Of a DNA stretch of 64,000 bases, positions 58,613-64,000 are shown piece by piece. Under the pieces are notes generated by a model, which did no database searches, was not told the origin of the DNA, and worked only from the letters and a program-made list of their open reading frames with translations. This stretch comes from Streptomyces sp. AC558_RSS880 (GTDB lineage: Bacteria; Actinomycetota; Actinomycetes; Streptomycetales; Streptomycetaceae). Location: positions 18,603-82,602 of the forward strand of contig NZ_JAGMUJ010000047.1 in assembly GCF_019049255.1 (NCBI RefSeq), in the 5' to 3' direction. A program made the position numbers and the translations under genes. Positions within the stretch are counted from its first letter, which is position 1, and each line of letters begins with the position of its first letter.

Positions 58613-58638
58613 GAAACTCATACGAACGAGTGAGTTTC
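58613..58638. promoter_or_regulatory. Operator-like inverted repeat between the CAP gene and acyP
   Basis: GAAACTCA (58613-58620) and TGAGTTTC (58631-58638) are perfect inverted arms with a ten-base spacer, in an AT-rich patch 66 bp upstream of the CAP gene start and 86 bp before acyP. Confidence 0.55.
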
Positions 58639-58723
58639 ATATGAGATTCATGGGTGGGGACGCTACCGCATGGCGCAAGGGCACAGTGTGCCCCTAGTGG
58701 CTTTGTCCGGTTAGGTTGCAGCC

Positions 58724-59005
58724 ATGAGCGAGGATGTGCGACTGGTCGCCTGGGTGCGCGGTCATGTCCAAGGTGTGGGTTTCCGCTGGTTCACCCGGGC
58801 CAAGGCGCTGGAGATCGGCGGCCTGAGTGGTTTTGCTCTCAATCTGGGCGACGGCAGGGTCCAAGTGGTCGCCGAGGGCGCTCGCGAACGCTGCGAGGGG
58901 CTGCTCGGCTGGCTCCAGGGCGGCGACACGCCCGGACGCGTGGACGGAGTCACCGAGATCTGGGACACACCGCGCGGCGGCTACGAGGGCTTCGCCGTCC
59001 GCTGA
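58724..59005 (+). CDS. acyP: Acylphosphatase
   Basis: 93 residues, the full length of this small enzyme, which hydrolyses acyl phosphates. Catalytic text: LVAWVRGHVQGVGFRWFTRA with the phosphate-binding Arg, and LSGFALNLGDGRVQVVAEGA with the catalytic Asn. C-terminal GYEGFAVR is typical. It is located upstream of smc as in many actinobacteria. Confidence 0.95.
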   Translation: MSEDVRLVAWVRGHVQGVGFRWFTRAKALEIGGLSGFALNLGDGRVQVVAEGARERCEGLLGWLQGGDTPGRVDGVTEIWDTPRGGYEGFAVR

Positions 59006-59382
59006 TCCCGCCCGCTCCGGCGGCCCCGAGCGTCACGGGCGGTCCGGGCGACAGGCCCTTTCCGGAGAAAAAGTCCTGGTGATTGCCGAGAAGGGCTTGC
59101 CGTGGGCGGCGCCGGCCGCCAAGATGATCGCCACGTCCCGAGGACCCGTGAGACGCGCGCCGCCGCCGTTCGCCGGCCGTGCGCACCCGGTTGTCCGCCA
59201 ATACGGGGCGTGATCGTGTTGACCCTCAAACTTTTTGGTGAGACGCTGAAAGCCCCGCGCACCTTAGCTGTTTGGCATGGCTGAACGGCAGCACAACTCC
59301 AGGCCTGCCAAGCACCGCGGGTGCGAATCCCTCACGACCCACACCGCATCGGTCGGTCACTCAGTGTGGAGGACCATCCATC
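59006..59382 (+). promoter_or_regulatory. Gap with promoter and leader of the small coiled-coil gene
   Basis: TTGACC (59219-59224) and GACGCT (17 bases later) look like a promoter, leaving about 130 nt of leader. The leader contains an ATG at 59277 that opens a frame overlapping the downstream gene in another register. A 44-codon frame at 59079-59213 (VIAEKGLPWAAPAAKMIATS) also exists, but I have no support for it. GGAGGA lies at 59368-59373. Confidence 0.4.
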
Positions 59383-59586
59383 ATGGCAAAGGCGCTTCTC
59401 GGTTACGTCGGCGGCTCCGACCCGCGACTCCTCGCCGAGATGCGACGGCTCCAGCAGCGCGTCCAGGACCTGGAATCCGAGCTCGTACGGATCCAGGCGG
59501 AGAACGACGCGCTTTCGGCTGCCGCTTCTCACGACAGGATCATGGAGAGCGTTGACGCACACCAGGCGGAGCCTGCGCTCACCTGA
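59383..59586 (+). CDS. Small coiled-coil protein upstream of smc
   Basis: 67 residues, MAKALLGYVGGSDPRLLAEM, then RRLQQRVQDLESELVRIQAE, ending SVDAHQAEPALT. Residues 16-47 show a leucine-zipper-like heptad pattern (LLAEMRRLQQRVQDLESELV). A conserved-looking N terminus, a strong GGAGGA nine bases before the ATG and a following T-rich terminator show it is real. Similar small proteins are widespread in actinobacteria; the function is unknown. Position next to smc is suggestive only. Confidence 0.8.
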   Translation: MAKALLGYVGGSDPRLLAEMRRLQQRVQDLESELVRIQAENDALSAAASHDRIMESVDAHQAEPALT

Positions 59587-59675
59587 TCATCGCACCGCTG
59601 ATCACTTCACCGCTGTACGAACAGCACAGCAGTGGTCGGGCCCGCCCGTCACCACCGCCAAGCAGTCAGAATTGC

Positions 59676-59706
59676 AAGGGACGCCCCGGCGTCCCTTCTT
59701 TCTTTC
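59676..59706 (+). terminator. Intrinsic terminator after the small coiled-coil gene
   Basis: AAGGGACGCC (59676-59685) and GGCGTCCCTT (59688-59697) around a two-base loop, followed by CTTTCTTTCC. The T-rich tail is unusually good for this genus. Confidence 0.8.
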
Positions 59707-59867
59707 CCGCCTCCGCGACCTCGCCCCGGCACCCGCGCCCCCGCGCACGGCGCTCCTTGTCCCGCGCATCCTTTCACCGTCTTCAACGTCTGGTGTGCCC
59801 TGCGCGTTCACCCGCGAAACCGTGCGTTCATGGAGTGAGACCTGACCGGCGGGTAGAGTCCGACGGC

Positions 59868-62800
59868 GTGCACCTCAAGGCCCTGACCCTCCGCGGCTTC
59901 AAGTCGTTCGCCTCCGCGACCACACTCCGCTTCGAGCCGGGGATCACCTGCGTCGTGGGGCCGAACGGCTCGGGCAAGTCCAATGTCGTGGACGCGCTCA
60001 GCTGGGTCATGGGCGAGCAGGGCGCCAAGTCGCTGCGCGGCGGCAAGATGGAGGACGTCATCTTCGCCGGCACCACCGGCCGCCCGCCGCTGGGCCGTGC
60101 CGAGGTGTCCTTGACCATCGACAACTCCGACGGCGCCCTCCCCATCGAGTACGCCGAGGTCACCATCACGCGGATCATGTTCCGCAACGGCGGCAGCGAG
60201 TACCAGATCAACGGCGACACCTGCCGGCTCCTCGACATCCAGGAGCTGCTCTCCGACTCCGGCATCGGCCGGGAGATGCACGTCATCGTCGGCCAGGGCC
60301 GGCTCGACTCCGTGCTGCACGCCGACCCCACGGGCCGCCGCGCCTTCATCGAGGAGGCCGCCGGCGTCCTCAAGCACCGCAAGCGCAAGGAGAAGGCGCT
60401 GCGGAAGCTGGACGCGATGCAGGCCAACCTCGCCCGCGTGCAGGACCTCACCGAAGAGCTGCGGCGCCAGCTCAAGCCGCTCGGCCGCCAGGCCGCCGTC
60501 GCGCGACGGGCCGCCGTCATCCAGGCCGACCTGCGCGACGCCCGGCTGCGGCTGCTCGCCGACGACCTCGTACGGCTGCGCGAGGCGCTGCAGGCCGAGA
60601 TCGCCGACGAGGCGGCCCTCAAGGAGCGCAAGGAGGCGACCGAGGCCGAGCTGGGGAAGGCCCTCCGGCGCGAGGCCCACCTGGAGGACGAGGTGCGCCG
60701 GCTCACCCCGCGGCTGCAGAACGCCCAGCAGACCTGGTACGAGCTCTCCCAGCTCGCCGAGCGGGTGCGCGGCACGATCTCGCTGGCCGACGCGCGCGTG
60801 AAGAGCGCGACCTCCGCGCCCCCCGAGGAGCGGCGCGGCCGGGACCCGGAGGACATGGAGCGCGAGGCCGCGCGCATCCGGGAACAGGAGGCCGAACTGG
60901 AGGCCGCCCTGGAGGCGGCCGAACGCGCCCTGGAGGACACGGTCGCCCACCGCGCGGAGCTGGAACGCGAACTCGCCCAGGAGGAACGGCGCCTGAAGGA
61001 CGCCGCGCGGGCCATCGCCGACCGGCGTGAAGGGCTTGCCCGGCTCAAGGGACAGGTGGGCGCGGCCCGTTCGCGTGCCGCCGCCGCCCAGGCCGAGATC
61101 GAGCGGCTGGCCGCCGCCCGTGACGAGGCCCGGGAGCGGGCCGTCGCCGCGCAGGAGGAGTACGAGGCCCTCAAGGCCGAGGTCGACGGCCTCGACGCGG
61201 GCGACGCCGAACTCGCCGAGCGGCACGAGGACGCCAAGCGGCGGCTCGCGGAGGCCGAGACCGCACTCACCGCCGCCCGCGAGGCGGTCACCGCCGCGGA
61301 ACGAAGGCGCGCCGCGACCCAGGCCCGCCACGAGGCCCTCGCGCTCGGCCTGCGCCGCAAGGACGGCACCGGCGCCCTGCTGGGCGCGAAGGACCGCCTC
61401 ACGGGACTGCTGGGCCCGGCCGCGGAGCGGCTGACGGTGACGGCCGGCTACGAGGTACCGCTCGCAGCCGCGCTCGGCACGGCGGCGGACGCCCTCGCGG
61501 TGACCTCACCGTCCGCCGCGGCCGAGGCGATCCGCCTGCTGCGCAAACAGGACGCAGGCCGGGCGGCCCTGCTCCTGGCGGGAGCACCGGAGCTCCGCAG
61601 GGGCGCGGGGAACCGCGCGACCGGCCACGACGGACCCGCAGCCGCCGGACCGCCCGCCTCCGCCCTTCCCGCCGAGCACCTCGTGAGCGGACCCGCCGCC
61701 CTCATGCCGGCCGTACGACGGCTCCTGCACGGCATCGTCGTCGTCGGCACCCTGGAGGACGCCGAGGAAGTCGTCGCCGCCCACTCCGACCTCACCGCCG
61801 TCACCGCCGAAGGCGACCTGCTCGGCGCCCACTTCGCGCAGGGCGGTTCGGCAGGCGCCCCCAGCCTGCTGGAAGTACAGGCGTCCGTGGACGAGGCCGC
61901 CGCCGAGCTGGAGGAGCTGGCCGTGCGGTGCGCGGAGCTGGCCGAGGCGCAGGAGACGGCGGCCGGGCGGCGCCGGGAGTGCGCGGCCCTCGTCGAGGAC
62001 CTCGGGGAGCGGCGCCGGGCCGCGGACCGGGAGAAGTCCTCCGTCGCCCAGCAGCTCGGCCGGCTCGCCGGGCAGGCGCGCGGCGCCGCGGGGGAGGCCG
62101 AGCGGGCCGGCGCCGCCGCGGCCCGGGCACAGGAAGCCCTCGAGACCGCGCTCACCGACGTCGAGGAACTCGCCGAACGACTCGAGGTCGCCGAGGAGGC
62201 GCCGTACGAGGAGGAGCCCGACACCTCCGTGCGCGACCGGCTCGCCGCCGACGGGGCCAACGCCCGCCAGACCGAGATGGAGGCCCGCCTCCAGGCCCGT
62301 ACGCACGAGGAACGGGTCAAGGGGCTCGCCGGACGGGCCGACTCACTGGACCGCGCCGCCCGCGCGGAACGCGAGGCACGCGCGCGTGCCGAACAGCGCC
62401 GGGCCCGGCTGCGGCACGAGGCCGCCGTCGCCGGGGCCGTCGCCTCCGGCGCCCGGCAGCTCCTCGCGCACGTCGAGGTCTCCCTCGCCCGCGCCGACCA
62501 GGAGCGCACCGCCGCCGACGCGGCCAGGGCCCATCGTGAGCAGGAACTCGCCCGTGCCCGCACCGAGGGGCGCGATCTCAAGGCGGAACTCGACAAGTTG
62601 ACGGATTCGGTTCACCGGGGCGAGGTACTCGGCGCCGAGAAACGGCTGCGGATGGAGCAGCTGGAGACCAAGGCGCTGGAGGAGCTGGGTGTCGAACCGG
62701 CCGGGCTGGTGGCGGAGTACGGCCCGCAGCAGCCGGTGCCGCCCTCGCCCCCCGCCGAGGGCGAGCAGCTGCCGGAGGACCCGGACCACCCGCGCAACAG

Positions 62801-63461
62801 GCCCCGCCCCTTCGTGCGGGCCGAGCAGGAGAAGCGCCTGAAGGCCGCCGAGCGCGCCTACCAGCAGCTCGGCAAGGTGAACCCGCTCGCCCTGGAGGAG
62901 TTCGCGGCGCTCGAGGAACGCCACCAGTTCCTCAGCGAGCAGCTGGAGGACCTGAGGAAGACCCGCGCGGACCTGCTCCAGGTCGTCAAGGAGGTCGACG
63001 AACGCGTCGAACAGGTCTTCACCGAGGCCTACCGGGACACCGCGCGCGAGTTCGAGGGCGTCTTCTCCCGGCTGTTCCCGGGCGGTGAGGGGCGCCTGGT
63101 GCTGACCGACCCCGACAACATGCTCACCACGGGCGTGGACGTCGAGGCGCGTCCGCCCGGGAAGAAGGTCAAGCGCCTCTCCCTGCTCTCGGGCGGCGAG
63201 CGGTCGCTGACCGCCGTGGCGATGCTCGTGTCGATCTTCAAGGCGCGGCCCAGCCCGTTCTACGTCATGGACGAGGTCGAGGCCGCCCTCGACGACACCA
63301 ACCTCCAGCGGCTGATCCGGATCATGCAGGAGCTGCAGGAGGCCTCGCAGCTGATCGTGATCACGCACCAGAAGCGCACCATGGAGGTCGCCGACGCGCT
63401 GTACGGCGTCTCCATGCAGGGCGACGGCGTATCCAAGGTCATCAGCCAGCGTCTGCGCTAG
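59868..63461 (+). CDS. smc: Chromosome segregation protein SMC
   Basis: 1197-residue condensin ATPase. N-terminal ABC half: FEPGITCVVGPNGSGKSNVV (Walker A at 31-38) and MHVIVGQGRLDSVLHADPTG. Two long coiled coils (~170-500 and ~660-1010) flank a hinge (from ~500, LLGAKDRLTGLLGPAAERLT). The C-terminal half carries the signature LSGGERSLTAVAM at ~1107 and Walker B FYVMDEVEAALDD with Asp at ~1135. I chose the GTG at 59868; the frame is open 110 bases further left but without coding character. In the hinge, residues ~578-595 are encoded by a copy of a dispersed intergenic repeat. In Streptomyces SMC with ScpA/B compacts spore chromosomes. Confidence 0.97.
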   Translation: MHLKALTLRGFKSFASATTLRFEPGITCVVGPNGSGKSNVVDALSWVMGEQGAKSLRGGKMEDVIFAGTTGRPPLGRAEVSLTIDNSDGALPIEYAEVTITRIMFRNGGSEYQINGDTCRLLDIQELLSDSGIGREMHVIVGQGRLDSVLHADPTGRRAFIEEAAGVLKHRKRKEKALRKLDAMQANLARVQDLTEELRRQLKPLGRQAAVARRAAVIQADLRDARLRLLADDLVRLREALQAEIADEAALKERKEATEAELGKALRREAHLEDEVRRLTPRLQNAQQTWYELSQLAERVRGTISLADARVKSATSAPPEERRGRDPEDMEREAARIREQEAELEAALEAAERALEDTVAHRAELERELAQEERRLKDAARAIADRREGLARLKGQVGAARSRAAAAQAEIERLAAARDEARERAVAAQEEYEALKAEVDGLDAGDAELAERHEDAKRRLAEAETALTAAREAVTAAERRRAATQARHEALALGLRRKDGTGALLGAKDRLTGLLGPAAERLTVTAGYEVPLAAALGTAADALAVTSPSAAAEAIRLLRKQDAGRAALLLAGAPELRRGAGNRATGHDGPAAAGPPASALPAEHLVSGPAALMPAVRRLLHGIVVVGTLEDAEEVVAAHSDLTAVTAEGDLLGAHFAQGGSAGAPSLLEVQASVDEAAAELEELAVRCAELAEAQETAAGRRRECAALVEDLGERRRAADREKSSVAQQLGRLAGQARGAAGEAERAGAAAARAQEALETALTDVEELAERLEVAEEAPYEEEPDTSVRDRLAADGANARQTEMEARLQARTHEERVKGLAGRADSLDRAARAEREARARAEQRRARLRHEAAVAGAVASGARQLLAHVEVSLARADQERTAADAARAHREQELARARTEGRDLKAELDKLTDSVHRGEVLGAEKRLRMEQLETKALEELGVEPAGLVAEYGPQQPVPPSPPAEGEQLPEDPDHPRNRPRPFVRAEQEKRLKAAERAYQQLGKVNPLALEEFAALEERHQFLSEQLEDLRKTRADLLQVVKEVDERVEQVFTEAYRDTAREFEGVFSRLFPGGEGRLVLTDPDNMLTTGVDVEARPPGKKVKRLSLLSGGERSLTAVAMLVSIFKARPSPFYVMDEVEAALDDTNLQRLIRIMQELQEASQLIVITHQKRTMEVADALYGVSMQGDGVSKVISQRLR
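61599..61646 (+). repeat. Dispersed repeat captured inside smc (copy C)
   Basis: The text AGGGGCGCGGGGAACCGC and then GCGCGACCGGCCACGACGGA with GCAGCCGCC has the arrangement of the genus-wide intergenic element. GGGGCGCGGGG and GCGCGACCGGCCACG are shared exactly with copy A at 20007-20060. It is translated as RRGAGNRATGHDGPAAAG in the SMC hinge region without breaking the frame. Confidence 0.7.
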
Positions 63462-63533
63462 AACGGCACCAAGTCTTCAAGTTCTGAACAACCCCTCCTT
63501 TGGTGCGTCTCCAAACTCACACGACAACACCTA

Positions 63534-63561
63534 TTGACTTCAAAAGTTGAAGACATAGTCT
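63534..63561 (+). promoter_or_regulatory. Promoter with embedded operator for the glucose permease
   Basis: TTGACT (63534-63539) and TAGTCT (63556-63561) with a 16-base spacer. The spacer and -35 edge hold an inverted repeat CTTCAA/TTGAAG (63538-63543, 63547-63552). CTTCAAG also occurs upstream near 63477, and ACCTTCAGGT/ACCTTCAG direct repeats follow near 63575. Confidence 0.65.
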
Positions 63562-63656
63562 CTGCAATGTTGTTTTTACCTTCAGGTACCTTCAGCTGGA
63601 CCTCGAAGGGCTGATCCCCCACCCGGCGATGTTGCCGGTGGCCCGAGGAGTAGAAC

Positions 63657-64000
63657 GTGACCAGCACATCGCAGGCACAGCAGTCAGGAGCCCGGGCGGC
63701 TCATCCCGAACATCTCGGGCACGTCGTCTTCATCGCGGCGGCGGCCGCCATGGGCGGTTTCCTCTTCGGCTACGACAGCTCCGTGATCAACGGTGCGGTC
63801 GAGGCCGTCCGCGACCGTTACGGCATCGGCTCCGCCGCGCTCGCGCAGGTCATCGCCGTCGCCCTGATCGGCTGTGCCGTCGGCGCCGCGACCGCCGGCC
63901 GCATAGCCGACCGCATCGGCCGCATCCGGTGCATGCAGATCGCCGCGGTCCTGTTCACCGTCAGCGCCGTCGGCTCCGCGCTGCCCTTCGCGCTGTGGGA
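63657..64000 (+). CDS. glcP: MFS glucose permease, N-terminal part (cut by window edge)
   Basis: The first ~114 residues of a sugar porter of the major facilitator superfamily: a short cytosolic start (VTSTSQAQQSGARAAHPEHL), helix 1 (VVFIAAAAAMGGFLFGYDSS, with the GFLFGYD motif of sugar porters), helix 2 (LAQVIAVALIGCAVGAATAG), the loop motif GRIADRIGR and helix 3 (MQIAAVLFTVSAVGSALPFA). The text is what I recall of GlcP, the main glucose:H+ symporter of S. coelicolor, which lies next to smc there. The GTG has GAGGAG upstream. Its promoter with an embedded inverted repeat suggests glucose-responsive repression. Confidence 0.92.
   Translation, partial: MTSTSQAQQSGARAAHPEHLGHVVFIAAAAAMGGFLFGYDSSVINGAVEAVRDRYGIGSAALAQVIAVALIGCAVGAATAGRIADRIGRIRCMQIAAVLFTVSAVGSALPFALW

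Noticed and set aside
59079..59213. A 44-codon frame between acyP and the small coiled-coil gene
   Set aside because: The codon pattern is not distinctive, there is no clear SD, and nothing suggests a family.
59277..59555. A 92-codon frame overlapping the small coiled-coil gene
   Set aside because: After the first ~35 codons it is only the shifted register of the real gene. I mention its ATG solely as a possible leader feature.

Overview
The window is a 64 kb piece of a Streptomyces chromosome. The evidence is very high G+C with strong third-position GC bias, many GTG starts, Streptomyces-specific families (two tandem conservons, HupS with its lysine/alanine tail, AccE, NdgR, a GlcP-type glucose permease) and a gene order that follows what I recall of the S. 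coelicolor SCO5518-SCO5578 core region. It is mostly conserved core chromosome. I see no insertion sequence, prophage or CRISPR array.

Layout. 0-3.6 kb: a cut-off PucR-type regulator divergent from proline dehydrogenase and P5C dehydrogenase (proline to glutamate), with a strange duplicated proline dehydrogenase 3' end between the two enzymes. 3.7-10 kb: leuB, ilvE, a secreted beta-propeller protein and cimA. cimA has a leader that looks like an isoleucine attenuator. 10-12.1 kb: a TPM-type envelope protein and decayed gene fragments. 12.1-17.9 kb: a small accessory block (YceI protein, GT4 glycosyltransferase, DMT transporter, B12-radical SAM protein resembling hopanoid methylase HpnR, short-chain dehydrogenase). 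18.1-20 kb: accB/accE, acyl-CoA carboxylase subunits. 20.1-30.8 kb: two complete cvnABCD conservons in tandem on the minus strand. 31.3-35.4 kb: a small protein, a FAH-family hydrolase, gltX, a RidA-like protein and a HAD hydrolase, then a five-gene tRNA-Gln/tRNA-Glu cluster directly downstream of the glutamyl-tRNA synthetase region. 36-39 kb: ndgR divergent from leuCD. 39.2-47.6 kb: hupS, cofC (coenzyme F420), plsC-gpsA (phospholipids), ddlA (peptidoglycan), a DUF3515 lipoprotein, a stand-alone AsnC ligand domain, thiL-thiD and rpmB. 47.9-53 kb: a DAK2/FakA-like kinase, recG, rsmD, coaD. 53.1-57.3 kb: sepIVA-like, DUF177, rpmF, rnc, mutM and a convergent HxlR regulator. 57.3-64 kb: a CAP-domain membrane protein, acylphosphatase, a small coiled-coil protein, smc, and the start of a glucose permease gene.

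How the genes work together. CimA, LeuC/LeuD, LeuB and IlvE together cover most of a threonine-independent isoleucine route (pyruvate to citramalate to 2-oxobutyrate), and LeuBCD and IlvE also serve leucine. NdgR sits beside leuC with an inverted repeat between them, and the cimA leader carries tandem Ile codons followed by an intrinsic terminator, so branched-chain amino acid synthesis appears to be controlled at two levels here. rpmF, rnc and the DUF177 gene form a conserved RNA/ribosome operon. smc, hupS and the SepIVA-like protein concern chromosome structure and division.

The observations I rate most worth checking are the cimA attenuator, the duplicated and recoded proline dehydrogenase 3' end, a dispersed intergenic repeat that has become coding sequence in the hinge region of SMC, and the near-identical B/C/D genes of the two conservons beside strongly diverged sensor kinases. 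All assignments come from reading the sequence; no database search was run.
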